DNA of 64,000 nt from Nannochloris sp. 'desiccata' (Eukaryota; Chlorophyta; Trebouxiophyceae; Chlorellales; Chlorellaceae), in contig JAGTXX020000006.1 in NCBI GenBank assembly GCA_019044685.2, positions 682,001 through 746,000 on the forward strand, given 5' to 3'. The notes beneath the pieces were generated by a model, which did not search any database, was not told the DNA's origin, and worked only from the letters and a program-made list of their open reading frames with translations. Position numbers and translations under genes: made by a program. Of this stretch, positions 10,435 to 22,087 are shown one piece after another; the first letter of the stretch is position 1; every line of letters begins with the position of its first letter.

Positions 10435-13312
10435 TTACACCGCTTTGCCGTATGCAGGAAGCTCATCTTCCATGCTACGCATATCTGCAAGACCACTTTG
10501 GTCTAACCCAGGAGTGAAGCCTTCCACAAGAACTGCGTCAGCAGGCTGCTCAACAGCGGGAGCTATCGCCTCCATGGTGGCAGTGCCACTGGGAGGGGCA
10601 CCAGCGTCACTGACTATAGCACGGTCGTTACCGTTACCATGAGTAGTATTGCTATTATCTACCAGACCATGTGCCTGTAAAAAATTCTCTACTTCAGCAA
10701 ATGGTATTTCTTGTCGTACTGCCTTGCTAAACATATCCCGTAACTGACCCATAGTCACAGTACTAGGCATCATAGCAGGGGCATTGTCTGGTAAGGTAGT
10801 CGTAGTGGTACCAGGCATTAGCTGACTATTACTTTCTATCGAGACAGGAGGACCAGACCGAGGGGGTAAGCCATTACCACTTAATGGAGGCGCCACAGCA
10901 GCACTTCCACCACGAGAAAGGGGAGCAGCAGCAGTAGCAAGGACACTTGGAGGCGCTGGAGCACCAAGTTTACTTTCCATTTGAGCACGCTGCTGTGCAC
11001 GTTGTTGCTGTACAGTAGCTAAAAACTCGGCAAAAGGAACTGAAGTTCCACCGCCCCCAGACGTTCCCCCGCCAGGAAGCACCGAGTTGGGTGGATCTAG
11101 GGAGCTCATCCCCAACATGGGTAATAATGAGCCTACGATCGTCCTCGGTCCCGCACCCGAGCCAGCACTCCCACTCGCAGGTAATGAATCCATCCCTAGA
11201 TTGGAAGGTAAATCTAAATCTAGATCCAAAGATTTATGCATCGCCATCCAAGTATCAAGAGATGCATCTGCCTTTCTTTTGCCTTTACTACCTCCATCTG
11301 ACCCGCCGCTGCGTGGAGCAGGACCCCGGCCAGAGTTTGGATTGTTGGAAGCCACCATTTGCATTAAATGTTGGAATGCAGGGTCTTCAAAAGGAGAGAG
11401 ACTGTCCTCTCCAGGACCACCCTGGTCGGTACCGGAGACACCGCCCAAGTTGGGGAGACCGTCAGATCCAGTACTACTAAATGGAGCGAAACTGCCCATA
11501 CCATTACCATCTACACCTAGAGAAGCTAGTAGCTCAGGAGGGACGAATGGAAAGGGGTTATTACCGCTACTAGGACCAGCACCAGCTGCTCCAGCAGTAC
11601 CGGTCGCAGCATTGCCAAGTTGTTGTTGCTGCTGTTGTTGTTGAGGTGGTTGTAAAGCTGAAGTAGGCACGCCTCCAGGGAAAGGCATATCTTCCATAGG
11701 TCGTGATGGGACCTGAGGAACCATCCCTGGTGCTAATCCAAGACCATTAGGATCGTTTGAAGTTCCAGCGCCAAGTGCACCGCCAACACCAACACCGTCA
11801 GCACTGTTACCGCCTCCCAAGCCAACAGCATTAAATCCAATACCCCCAGGCATCCCTAAAATACCACCACTAGGGGGTGGAGAGGATTTAAGAGTGAAAG
11901 AATATGACGACATAGAGTTTGTAGGCTTTCCATCACTGCCGTATGCCGGGATGTGAGATGTCTGTAAGGGTAAAAATGCCCACCCAGGATGTCCTTCATG
12001 CCACCATGCTGCAGCAGCACGGGGAACAATCCTGCGCACTGCATCTGGCCATGCACTGACGTCTGTTTCAAGCCAAATAACGTCGACTAACTCCTGATCT
12101 GCCCGTTGTTCCACACGCCTGCGACGTAAGAGACCTGCTGGCTGATTAATGTCAACAACATTAAAGGCACCGCAGCGGTAGACTAATCCGACGTCCGTGC
12201 GTCCATCTGGGTGATAAACACGCAATTGAACGTCAGTATGGACTGCTCTACGTGCGTGATCACGTGCGACATCCCATCCTTTGGTTAATCGTAATACTTG
12301 CTTTAAAGTTTCACGTAGAGGTTTCGATCTCTCAGCAATCTCAACAAGTTCTTTAAACTGGCCAACTTTACTAACAGAGTTGAAGGGAATTTGGAGATTG
12401 GGGACATTGGCAGCAGCAGCTGCTGCAGTAATGTCTTCTAATTTCTTTTGCGTTTGGACACCCAAGCCTTCTAATTTGCCAATATTGTCATCGATGTGAG
12501 GGATCTCAGCCTTGGCTGCACCTTTCACGCGGGCTGTTGCTACAACAAATGGTTCAGAGAGGACAGGAGCGACACCGGGGAAGGGTAACCCACCACGTTG
12601 AACGACACGAGCGAGAAGACGGAAAGGCGGGGCACGACCTGTGAGCAAGGCTTCACTAGAATCTGTAACCTTTAAATCAGGAAGCATTGCTTGGCCAGCA
12701 ATCATAGGAACTACAACAGCGCTTTCTTCACTGTATGCTCCACTACGGCCATGCGCAAGTAAGGGATGGCCAGCTTTGTTAACTAGAAGCTGGCACCTAT
12801 CAAGAGCCTCTTCCCATTCTCCCTCAGAAGCAAGCCTACGGCCATCGACAAGAGAGAGGCGGAGGAAAGCATCGTCAAGGCCGCTTTGAACTAGAGCTCC
12901 TGTGGCAGTGTCTACGATGACTACGTAGATTTGAGCGCCACACTTGGCCTCTAAAACGTCACAAGGAGCTAAATATTTGGGTGCAAAGTTGCCAACGCAG
13001 CGGCGACGTTGACAAAGAGCACACTGTGGGCACGTAGGATTCGCGCAGCCTAAATGCCTGCAGATAATAAAAGGTAAGATGTGGTGAGTGCTTGATGGAC
13101 AGTAATACGAAGGCGTGGAGGGTTACAGGAGCAATTGTTTCAAGGGTGGAACAAATGTGTCAGCTGCAGATGGATGGTGAAGCTGAAGCTGGAGCTGAAG
13201 CACGCCAGCGTGGTCTTAGTCGTTACGCCAAAAGAGCTGAAACTTACTGGCAGTCATGCCGGAATTGTAGGCATTTGAGTGATTGGAGGGGCAGACTTCC
13301 AAGAGAAGCCAT
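10435..13312 (-). CDS. CBP60-like (calmodulin-binding protein 60 family) protein with Cys-cluster N-terminus
   Basis: Exons 13312-13248 and 13057-10435 give 895 residues; the phase-2 junction rejoins Q-HLGC exactly. Residues about 22-40 hold a cysteine cluster (C-x5-C-x2-C-x2-C-x4-C). It leads into a stretch matching the CBP60 core: 'IYVVIVDTATGALVQSG', the counterpart of the family's 'LVDxxTGxxVxxG' strand; then 'HPLLAHGRSGAY', 'LPDLKVTDSSEALLTGR', 'FVVATARVKG', and 'IGKLEGLGVQTQKKL', the position of the family's helical central domain. The second half is low complexity (Gly, Pro, Ser, a run of eight Gln). Plant CBP60 proteins are DNA-binding, calmodulin-linked immune and stress regulators. 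The match is by motif order, not search; no calmodulin-binding helix can be pinned down. Nuclear location is inferred. Confidence 0.6.
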
Positions 13313-13698
13313 TTTGCAAATTCTATTTTGTACGCCGTGTTTTACGTCGTGAGCACAATGACAAAGCTGCACCGTGCCTAAATCTTTCTTTTTATTTATG
13401 ATTTTTATTGCAAAAGCCCATGAGCCCTAGTATTCGGAGGTTCAGGAGAATGAACAAAATTAAGTTGCTTTAAACTTGCAGTATCTTTCGATAACTTGGA
13501 GTTCCTACGCCTTTGGGAAGCGTCAGAATTTTACTATTATGTCAACGTGAATCTGGAATTTTTTTAAACGACACTTAAAACTAGTGCTGAGGAGGAAATA
13601 AAGATTTGCAAAACGAAGCAGCCCTTATTTTGTTCAAGTTGAAGGGACATGCAGTAGAGCTCTACAATTTTAAACTGTATATCATCAATTTATAGACA
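13313..13698. other. Divergent promoter region
   Basis: About 386 bp between the start codons of the CBP60-like gene and the Swp1/ribophorin II gene. AT-rich; no separate gene seen. Confidence 0.6.
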
Positions 13699-14816
13699 AT
13701 GAGAAGATCGACGCAGGCGTCAATCCTGTGTTTAGCCTGCCTGAGCGTTGCTCAGTTAGGATGGGCTGCATCGATCAAGATCAATGGAGCCACAGTGACA
13801 ATAAAAGAGGCTGATGGATCAGATGGATCCAGTGCATCAGTAGGATTTAAGGATAAACTGAAGACCGTTCCAAAACTGGATCATACACAGAAACTCAAGG
13901 TATGCTGAGGAGAAGACTTTCATCATAAAGGTTTGGCAATCATGGCTTGATTATTCAACAGTTTATCGATTATTTATGTTGATTTTTCATACATGCAGGT
14001 ATCTTTTTCACCGTTAGGCTCGGGAGGTAAAGCGATCCAACCCGAACAAGCGCTCTTGCGGTTAACAAGCGTTGTTTCAGGGAAAACAGCATTTTTCACC
14101 GCCGGAAAGTTAAAGGGTGACAAACTTGAAATCATAGCTTCATCGAGCGGCATTGAAGACCAGATGGGCACTCAAGGAGGTGCTTTCGATACATTGCTGA
14201 TTATTGGATCTTCGAATCCTGCGGCTGCTATTCAGTGGGGTTTTGGTCAAGTTGAAATTCTTCACCGACCTACGCCTGATGGCAACCAACCCTCTGCACC
14301 CAGCGCTCGTTTGGAGTCAGCTATTGAAGTCAAGCCTGAGATTGTTCATCAACACAGGATACCTGAGAAGCGTACTCCTGCTATCGTGTCTCTGGTTTTT
14401 ACTGCGTTTATTTTTGTGCCATTGGCGGCATTTGTTTTGGCTGCCATTAATCTGGGAGCTATGCCCACAGTAAGTAGTTGATTAATATCATAATTAGCGC
14501 CCCTTTCAACCGTTATTAAGGTATTTATGTTCATTACTTATCCCGGTTAATTCAGCTAAAATCTAATCTCTTATTCAATTTTCTTAAACCCTTGCAGGCG
14601 TTCCCAAAGACTGGCAGTGCTCGGCTCTATGCATTAGGCTTCCACGGCAGCATTGCAGCTATTTTGGTCCTCTATATAATGTTCTGGCTGGGCTTGAACT
14701 TGATGCACACGTTCCCTATCGCTTTTATTCTTGAAATCATCATCTTTGTGTTTGGAACAAAGGCTTCGGCGGCAGCAGCTGAAGGCGGAGCACAGAAAAT
14801 TACCAAGCAGGAGTGA
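13699..14816 (+). CDS. SWP1: Oligosaccharyltransferase subunit Swp1/ribophorin II
   Basis: Exons 13699-13899, 13999-14469 and 14598-14816, all phase 0, give 296 residues, the size of yeast Swp1 rather than the longer animal and plant ribophorin II. The N-terminus is a signal peptide (LCLACLSVAQLGWA). A lumenal beta-rich domain follows. The diagnostic block is 'KPEIVHQHRIPEKRTP', matching the 'KPEI-H-FR-PEK' segment before the first span of the family. Three hydrophobic segments follow (around IVSLVFTAFIFVPLAAFVLA, GSIAAILVLYIMFWLGLNLM and FPIAFILEIIIFVFG), and the protein ends with a Lys-containing tail. It would be a structural subunit of the ER N-glycosylation complex. TGTAA occurs at 14873. 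Confidence 0.85.
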
Positions 14817-14872
14817 TCTATAGAGATGTTATAGTATTGTGATTTTAGCTGATAGAAATGTTCTGCAATGAC

Positions 14873-14877
14873 TGTAA
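14873..14877 (+). promoter_or_regulatory. TGTAA polyadenylation word
   Basis: TGTAA 57 bases after the Swp1 stop; the next gene starts about 30 bases downstream, so the intergenic space is very tight. Confidence 0.4.
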
Positions 14878-14908
14878 CACAATTTATTTAGTTCAATAGA
14901 GTAGAGGG

Positions 14909-15639
14909 ATGGTTGTGTCTTGGGAGAAAAATTGCCCTCGCCAGGCTGAGGCAGTTGCAACAGATCTGAGATGGTGGTTGAGGAAGGTAAACGCCCATAT
15001 ACCAGCTTTACACCATTCTTATCGTAATTTATTCAATTTCTTTCTATTATTTCAGCTATTACGCGCTAAGATGGGCTACGCGGGTAAGGCGAAGCTTCTT
15101 GATCGCGTTGAAAATTTCAATTCCAGAGGGTGTTTTGCCAGTTTCCTCAATGACACAATGATTGCTCTCCATCTACAGGTTATTTTAGCACTACTGCTCG
15201 GCTGAAGGAGAAGCCGACGGAGGTGCAAGCAGCTTTGGCTGAGGTTCCTGAAAACGCAAGCCTGGAAATCCTTGAAAAGCTACTCTACAATATTGCAGTT
15301 ATGCCAAAAGAAGAGAAATACAGGCGTATCAAGCTCTCCAACCCTAAAATCAAGGCCAACATCACAGACATTCCAGAGGCCAGGAAATATTTGACCTTGT
15401 TAGGATGGGAGCTCATTGACGAGGAAGGCGTTGAATTTTTGACGTTGCCTGCAAAAATTTCGATCACCATGGCTCACGTACGCGACATCCAGACGGCCCA
15501 GCAGGAACTCTCAAAGAAACACCGTGACTTGAAGCGTTCTGCGTCTGCTGCATCGCTCCCCTCTAGCAATTCTGACCAGCAGCGGTTGAGAGAGCAAATC
15601 GAAGCCGATCGCCTTGAACGTGCTGCTGCGAAGGCGTAA
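14909..15639 (+). CDS. PUB (PUG) domain protein, probable CDC48/p97 cofactor
   Basis: Exons 14909-14986, 15056-15083 and 15179-15639 give 188 residues. The donor at 15084 (GTAAGG) is chosen because it alone keeps the frame into exon 3; the apparent continuation of exon 2 further right has no usable donor. Residues about 60-130 form a PUB domain: 'SLEILEKLLYNIAVMPKEEK', 'YRRIKLSNPKIKANI', then 'ARKYLTLLGWELIDEEG'. This fold binds the C-terminal tail of the AAA ATPase CDC48/p97 in peptide:N-glycanase, UBXN6 and plant PUX2. A charged helical tail (LREQIEADRLERAA) ends the protein. No UBX or transglutaminase domain is present. The start is the first ATG, only 93 bp after the Swp1 stop, and is less certain than the domain. 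Confidence 0.75.
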
Positions 15640-15950
15640 CTCAACTTTTTACATCCCATTTCATGTATGAAGCTTTCTTTCTCCCATGTATCATCTCCTT
15701 TCTCTGTTTTATTCACCCGTAATTTAGCTCTTCTGCTCTCTTCTTTCTCAATCATTTTGTTTTTCCGTCTTGACTGAAAACCCTCTAATTTTTTAAATTC
15801 TTTAAACCTATACACGGAGTCAGTGGTGAAAACAGAATTACGTATGTAAAACGTATAAGTAGTAATTGGAAAATTGTTCGACATTAAACTTAGAAAGTAG
15901 AGCAAATAGCCAAGTAGAATGCATCACTGGCAAGGGGAAAATAATTGGTT
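15640..15950. other. Convergent intergenic region
   Basis: 311 bp between stop codons of the PUB protein and the RING ligase. Pyrimidine-rich near 15670-15780; nothing gene-like seen. Confidence 0.6.
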
Positions 15951-17509
15951 TCACAGATGTGCTGAAGATGAGGAAGGCGCTTGTTGTTGTTGTTGCTGCT
16001 GCCCTATTTCAACAGCACCAGGAGTGCCAGCAGTTCTTTGATTTGACTCAGCTAGAGGCAATAGCCTCACACGCGCTTCTTCACCACTGTTATTCTCAAT
16101 AACACTGCTACTGTTCCCACCAGCACCAGCACCAACACCGCTGTTGGTGCCCGGGCGTGCCCACGACAATAACCGGCTTTCAAGCACTCTTTGTGCCGCT
16201 CTTCGAATATTCCCACGAGCAGACCCATCTTCACTAAACAATCCTCTTCTTCTACTTCCAGAAGAGCCTTCACCAGCTTCTAAATCAGCCCCTTCCAGCT
16301 GTGTTGACGTCATTGTTGTTGTTATCGTTGTTGCCGCAGAACCCGTGCTGGCATCGTGTTTGCACACAGGACACAAAGCTCCTCGAGTGGTCAGCCATTG
16401 ATCAATACATTCTTTATGATACCTATGCTGACATGGCAATAATCGCAGCTTGTCCTTCGGCTCGTACAGCTCTAAACAGATGGCACAGACGCGTTTGGTG
16501 TCACCAGCAGTATGCCACTCTCCATCAATGACGGCGTTTGCAGAGGCCGTAGCACCAGTTACTGGACTACTCTCCTCGTTGTTTGAAGATGCGTCTTCGG
16601 CTTGATGAACTATAACAGGCAAAAGACGGAGCTGATCTGCATTCATTCCTTGGCGACGCCGAGGTCTTGTACCGCCCGCTCCACCGCCCGCCCCTTCCTC
16701 TCCTCCGCCTTCTTCTTCATCTTCCTCGCCGCCCATTCCCGCCACAGGCCTCCGTGCTAAATAGAAGGCAGTTATTACCACAGAAACGGCAAAAAATCCC
16801 GCCAACGTGCTAATTATCATCGACATCCATATCATGTCGGATATGGAGCTAATATACACCTGGGTATAACCAGGTGCATATAATTTTTGGAGCAGCATTC
16901 CGGATTTTTGAGACACAAAGACCGATGGAATTAAAGGGTCTGGGTGGGAACTAGGTTTTGCCATGATAATGAGGTTTTCATAGATATCGTCGTAGACTAT
17001 AGCTGCTGCAGCGCCAGCTGTTTCAGCATTGCGTACCTATTGGGCAAGGAAAACGGCACAGAGAAATTTAGTATCAGAAAGAGTTTCTTTGGTCTTCCGC
17101 AAAGAGTTTGTATGGTCTCCCGCCCACCCTAGAAAGTGAATTCAATTGATTGACTTTCTTTTTAATAATATCTGCACGTAGATCAACTTACCTTGACGTC
17201 GAATGTACAATCATCAGACTCTCCTTGGCTTCTACTTATTAATGCTATCCAAGGCTGACTACTTTCTTTTGCAAAGTCTGGTATCTTCAACGGTGAACAC
17301 GCCGATGAGGGGTCGGCAAGAACTAAGAGGCCTGAAAGGCCCTCGTTAGGAATTTCAGGGCCGAAACTAGCAGGCATATCTGAGAGAGCGTCAAATGAGA
17401 AGCTATCTATCTGAACGACAACGGCTGCAAATGAAATTTGGCAGCACAACAGCAAAATTGTGGTCATTATGCCCAGCAAAGGGGTTAAACCCCTGGATGC
17501 CGCGCGCAT
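15951..17509 (-). CDS. PA-TM-RING E3 ubiquitin ligase (RMR/RNF13-like)
   Basis: Exons 17509-17192 and 17036-15951 give 467 residues. Order: signal peptide (about 1-29, TTILLLCCQISFAA); lumenal protease-associated domain (about 30-170) ending 'AAAAIVYDDIYENLIIM'; a membrane span (MIISTLAGFFAVSVVITAFYL); an acidic Glu/Gly linker; then a RING-H2 finger near residue 290, 'CAICLELYEPKDKLRLLPC', followed by H-R-Y-H, 'CIDQWLTT' and 'CPVC', with all eight zinc ligands present. The tail is Ser/Gly-rich with a poly-Gln run. PA-TM-RING proteins are endomembrane ubiquitin ligases; plant RMRs also act as vacuolar sorting receptors, but which role applies cannot be told from sequence. Both starts and splice phases fit well. 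Confidence 0.88.
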
Positions 17510-18128
17510 TGGTGTTTATTTATTGCTGATTAATGGAGAGTTAACGAATGTCAAGGTTGAAATTGCAACCCAAAGGACTCAACATGCACGACGAGAAGCG
17601 ATCATTGCTTTAGTTCACAAGGAAAATGGGACCGTGCGATCGCTTGAAACACTCTCCAGGCACTTGCGAAAAGAAGTTTGAATTCAAATTACAATTGGAC
17701 ACTGACAAAGACGGGGCTAAGTAATATACCCTCGGATTTAGTTCAAGAAATTCGGAATTGAATGAATCGAAATATATCGAAATTTCCTCGAGGGCCCATT
17801 CCCTACCGTTTTTTAATGTCGGAAAAATCTACAAAAGCAAGATCCTCGAAGCCATAGCCTCTCATTGACCTTTAAGGCTACAAAGTTGTTCAAGTTAATT
17901 AGGACATTTTTCTGACTGTTGACCTCGAGGTATCAAACTCCTTTGGAGAACTACAAGAGATAAAATACAGGCTTGCCTATTAATTTCCCAGCGGTGAAAA
18001 TCACCACGAAACCTGGCTCATAAATATTTGATCCAATTATTATTAATTAACCACCCGCTCGCTCGCTTTGTGGAATAACCTTTTGAACCTGTTAAGTCCC
18101 TAGTGAGCCTGCGCCATTATTATTCACA
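17510..18128. other. Divergent promoter region
   Basis: About 619 bp between the RING ligase and SEC14-protein start codons. It contains several TCGAAAT/TCGAGG words near 17755-17800. A 73-codon open frame entering it from the left is antisense to the ligase signal peptide and is rejected. Confidence 0.55.
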
Positions 18129-20771
18129 ATGTCACAATTAGGAGATAAATCTCAAACCCCTGAGATCCTCCCTCTTTGCACCGGTGTCGTCCGTCTGAAA
18201 TCCTATGGCAAAGGCGATGATGTCCATAAATGCCGCAACACACGTCCTCATTTATTCGTCCTCACCCCTGACGCTATCCAAGTCTTCACCACTGCTGATG
18301 CTGATGGACCTATAGAAGACACACCCAAATCCGTAATCTTAAAGGCAAAAGAAAGAACAGTAAGCATGCTTCATCCAACTAAGGGCCCTCTCGCCGGCGT
18401 CTCTCTCAAGAATGTCTTGGGTCACAAGCGTTCTCCTTCCGCCATCGATGACGACTCTGTTGGTAGCGGTGGCGTTGATTTATTAGAAGAGAGTGACAGC
18501 CTTCGTAATGCCAGAAGTGGGTACGCGGAAGACCCTGAAGACCTTTCTGAAGGACAAGTTTTCCGTCTTGGTGTCGCACTAAGTCAAATTGTTGGAGTTG
18601 AAATTCAAAAAGAAGTGCGAATTAAAGTATTTTACCAACCAAACCGACCCAGTAAAAAAGGGACTGTTGAAGAACAGACGTTGATGGTATTAAAGGGATT
18701 GCTAAAGACAGTAGATATCATGAAATTTCGAGACTATAAGACTGGTACGAGCAGTACAAGTAGTTCACCACCAGGTAGTGCTGCACTCACCGCCGCTCCC
18801 TCTACTACCACTACTACTGTCACCACCGCCCCCATCACTTCTCCAGTAATGCCACCTCATAAACACGCACACCATTTCACCATCGTCACGGAAAGTAAAG
18901 AAGAAGCAGCCGGGATCAAAGAAGACATCGAGCATGCCCAACGACAGCTTGCTATGGCTGTATTCTGGCTAAGTGAGGGGTTACCATTACGTGGGACTTC
19001 AAATATCATGATGGTGACGGTCACTGCGTCCAATGCTCCAAGCAGTGCTGGTTCTATTGGGAGCGGGACCAGTGCCAGTTCGGGTGGTACGGAGGGCACT
19101 ACAACAGCTGGTACGTATGGCTATACTATCCCGTACCCAGCCTGGGATTCTGAATTAGATATGCCAATGGAAATGAGTGGTGCTCTTGCAAACCCCAGTT
19201 CTCGAAAATCTCTAACTACTTCAGTAAAGGTCTATCTCAGCACGCCCCTTGGTCCCGCAACTGCCGAGATCCCGGCCTTATCCTTGATGCAATCTGCTGC
19301 TGAAGGAAGTGCCCCTGTGACTGCAGTTGCAACGTTGCAAGATCCTACAGACCCGGGGACTACATTACGACCGGGAAAAAAGTGGCGGGTGTTGTTACAA
19401 TGGAAGGCGATTAAAGGCGATTTGGTATTGCCACCAATAAATAGTGGTAATGGTGGTGGCGGTGGCGGTGCTGGTGGTCTGGATCGATCTGCTCATGGCT
19501 ATCATGGAAGCTCCACTCAGCTTGCTAGTGGTGGTAATACTACTCCTACTTCTGGCGGTGCTGCCGGTACCAGAGCTTTATCTACTCCGAGTGCTGCGGC
19601 TGGAGACGGGGGGAGCATGGCAGTGTTGGTGGGCCTTGCTGCATTAAGCGGTGCTACCGCCATCGCCCGGCGGCTGCGTAATCAATGGGCACGTATCCGT
19701 GGCGGTGACGGCTCTGCCGGGGGTCTTACCTCCCTCCCAGGTGGCCCTCAGCAATGGTATCGCTGGAAACTCGTTTTATTAGAGCTCTCAATCGAAACTG
19801 AAGAGCAACGGTCCGCTCAAGCTCTGCCGGCAGTGAAACGATCCTTGTCGGTGAGCGTCGCTCCCTTACATGGCTTGCCTCCAGGTACAGGATTACCTCA
19901 CCATATTGAATTGCTGGCTATGCAATACCCGAAGGTCATCACTCCAGACATTGCAAGGCGGTTTATAGTCGGCCTTGGATCCGACACCAAGGCCTTCTCC
20001 GCCTTAAGTTCAATGGCTCAATGGATGACTGAAAATAGACTTACAGATATCATTCGTCGGCCTCAACCTGCATTTACAGTCATGAAAAAGCATTATCCAC
20101 ATGGCTTCCCTGGCTGGAGTAAGAAAAAGGACTGTTTAGTGGAATTGGAGTGCATGGGCCAATGGCCAAGAGCGTATGATGCAATCGCTGCTGAAGGAAT
20201 CGGCGAACAAGCTATGCTGGAGCATTTATTATTTACCTATCAATACGCCTTTGCCAAGATCGATGCACGGCCATTACCAGACGGTAAAACGGTGAAGATT
20301 GTGGATTTAGAAGGGCTTACTATGAGCGACCTTCGTTCTGCAGGGTTTAAATTGATTACTCGAGTTGGCGCCATGTTGTCGATGAATTACCCCCAACGCT
20401 TACAACGTTGTTTCTTAATTAATGCACCTGGATGGTGGGCTGTTGCGTGGAAGATTATTTCCCCGATTATTCCTGCGAAAATTAGAGCTCAAATGTCGCT
20501 TTATAGTAAAAACGATAAAGAACACGCTTTCAAAGCGATGCTCGAGTGGATCGATGAGGACATCATTCCGGCTGCTTACGGAGGCAAAAATGAATTGCCC
20601 TTGTCGCAGTGTAGCATGGAAATTGCGTTGAAGGAGTATGTTGATAAGTTGAATGCAAATATGCTGCCCTTAGAAGAAGAAGAAGGAGAGGAAGGAAGGG
20701 AAAGTAGTAGTACTTCTTCAGAGGACGGTGCTGTGTCTCCGTCGACGTCGACGTCTCAAGGAAGAGAGTAA
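18129..20771 (+). CDS. SEC14/CRAL-TRIO domain lipid-transfer protein
   Basis: Intronless, 880 residues. The CRAL-TRIO lobe occupies about residues 670-840: 'VKIVDLEGLTMSDL', then 'YPQRLQRCFLINAPGWW' and the gate region 'ISPIIPAKIRAQMSLYSK', closing with 'IIPAAYGGK'. This order is diagnostic of Sec14-type phosphatidylinositol/phosphatidylcholine transfer proteins. Just before it, residues about 610-650 (GLGSDTKAFSALSSMAQWM) correspond to the CRAL-TRIO N-terminal helices. The first 280 residues have beta-rich segments (RPHLFVLTPDAIQVF) that could be a PH-like fold; this is a guess. Low-complexity Gly/Ser/Thr linkers separate the parts. The C-terminus is acidic. Likely cytosolic or membrane-associated lipid signalling; substrate unknown. 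Confidence 0.8.
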   Translation: MSQLGDKSQTPEILPLCTGVVRLKSYGKGDDVHKCRNTRPHLFVLTPDAIQVFTTADADGPIEDTPKSVILKAKERTVSMLHPTKGPLAGVSLKNVLGHKRSPSAIDDDSVGSGGVDLLEESDSLRNARSGYAEDPEDLSEGQVFRLGVALSQIVGVEIQKEVRIKVFYQPNRPSKKGTVEEQTLMVLKGLLKTVDIMKFRDYKTGTSSTSSSPPGSAALTAAPSTTTTTVTTAPITSPVMPPHKHAHHFTIVTESKEEAAGIKEDIEHAQRQLAMAVFWLSEGLPLRGTSNIMMVTVTASNAPSSAGSIGSGTSASSGGTEGTTTAGTYGYTIPYPAWDSELDMPMEMSGALANPSSRKSLTTSVKVYLSTPLGPATAEIPALSLMQSAAEGSAPVTAVATLQDPTDPGTTLRPGKKWRVLLQWKAIKGDLVLPPINSGNGGGGGGAGGLDRSAHGYHGSSTQLASGGNTTPTSGGAAGTRALSTPSAAAGDGGSMAVLVGLAALSGATAIARRLRNQWARIRGGDGSAGGLTSLPGGPQQWYRWKLVLLELSIETEEQRSAQALPAVKRSLSVSVAPLHGLPPGTGLPHHIELLAMQYPKVITPDIARRFIVGLGSDTKAFSALSSMAQWMTENRLTDIIRRPQPAFTVMKKHYPHGFPGWSKKKDCLVELECMGQWPRAYDAIAAEGIGEQAMLEHLLFTYQYAFAKIDARPLPDGKTVKIVDLEGLTMSDLRSAGFKLITRVGAMLSMNYPQRLQRCFLINAPGWWAVAWKIISPIIPAKIRAQMSLYSKNDKEHAFKAMLEWIDEDIIPAAYGGKNELPLSQCSMEIALKEYVDKLNANMLPLEEEEGEEGRESSSTSSEDGAVSPSTSTSQGRE

Positions 20772-20924
20772 TTTAGTAGAATATTGGTTGACAAATATAC
20801 ATATAATGCATGCGTTCTATTTTGATATATATATAGATGCTTATTTAACGTGCTTTTTGCGTCCATTTTCATGGAGTTATTTTGTTTTAAATGTATTAAT
20901 AGTTTTTTTGTTTTTTTCTCTCTC

Positions 20925-22087
20925 TCAATGTTTTTCTAAAAAATCTATGACGAGCATGCCACCTGGAGGAACAGCCAACTCTTCTTTCATCCTGCTGCTA
21001 CTACCCTCCACAACTTGAATCTCCCCATGTTCACCCAATATCACCAGAGCTGGACTGCCTTGATTCACATGTTGCACTGCCTTTCCAGGGTCAACCACGT
21101 GGACAAGACACTTGTACTGCCCTGTACCGGGTGGCTGATTCAGAAACTCAAACTTTCTAGTAGCAGTACAAGCATCTACTATATTATTATTAGTAATACT
21201 ACCACTATCCCCACTGCTAGTACTATTTCCTAGAATTAATCTATAAGGTCTTCCTAAACAATATGCAGCAGAGGCAACATCTCCCTCTTGTAGCGCCTCT
21301 CGTACCCAGCTACTCGATACCACCTCTCCTTGAAAATCCCCTTCATGCTCTACTAAATCGACAATAGCCACTTTCAAACCGTACTTTTCACCTAAGTTTT
21401 GCAGTAAATTGGCATCTCCAGCTGCTTTATAGCCAAATCGATAATTGCTTCCTACCGCAACACCGCCAATTTTAAGATCGTTTGCCAGCAGAGCCACAAA
21501 GTCTTCTGGCGGCAGAGAACGTACCTCTGCAAACGGGATAGCGCATTCGGTGGGAATTTTACCCCCACAGGCGTCTTTCCACGTTTCCATGACGCGGCGA
21601 CGATCAGCGAGTGCGACAAGAGGTAAACGAGTTGGCCATTGCAAAACTTCTGCGATGCCGGCAAAGGAGACCAGCCACGGCATGCCGTTGAGTTCTGCAG
21701 CTGCTGAAGCTAATGCTTGGTGGCCTTTATGTAGGGCATCAAATTTACCTAGGGCGATTATTGGGGTTTGCTCTGGGGAGTCTATGGGGCCACCGAGAGG
21801 ACGGCGCCACCCTTCTAAAGAGCATTGTCGATCTGGGAGAAAAATGTAAAGCAAAATGAAAGATAAGAGGGGAATAATACCATACTGAGTAACGCCATGT
21901 AATAAAGTGTGAAATTAATATTCATAGGCAACTCTGCTATTATTCTCTTACCGCAATAGCTAGTGATATTATTGCTAAAGGCAGCGGAGGCGACGGAAAA
22001 AATGGAGATGGACGGACGTGTTGAGCAGGTACAGCGCAATAGCTCTGGAGCTCGCCAGTATGGTCTAAGTCTTGAGTTTATTGCCAT
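20925..22087 (-). CDS. RIBF: FAD synthetase (FMN adenylyltransferase), RibF type, probably plastid
   Basis: Exons 22087-21952 and 21832-20925 give 347 residues. The nucleotidyltransferase core begins 'IIALGKFDALHKGHQAL', containing the G-x-F-D-x-x-H-x-G-H signature. It continues with 'IGGVAVGSNYRFGYKAAGD', the conserved RibF flavin/ATP-binding block, and 'VSSSWVREALQEGDVASAAYCLGRPY'-like helices typical of the family. The bacterial C-terminal flavokinase domain is degenerate or absent, as in plant chloroplast RibF1/RibF2, so the enzyme should adenylate FMN to FAD only. The spliced N-terminus (MAINSRLRPYWRAPELLRC...) is basic and Ser-rich, fitting a plastid transit peptide. The first exon is supported by matching phase and a good GTAAGA donor. 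Confidence 0.85.

Noticed and set aside
15121..15178. Extension of exon 2 of the PUB gene through VENFNSRG
   Set aside because: No GT donor gives the frame needed by exon 3; the upstream GTAAGG donor at 15084 does.
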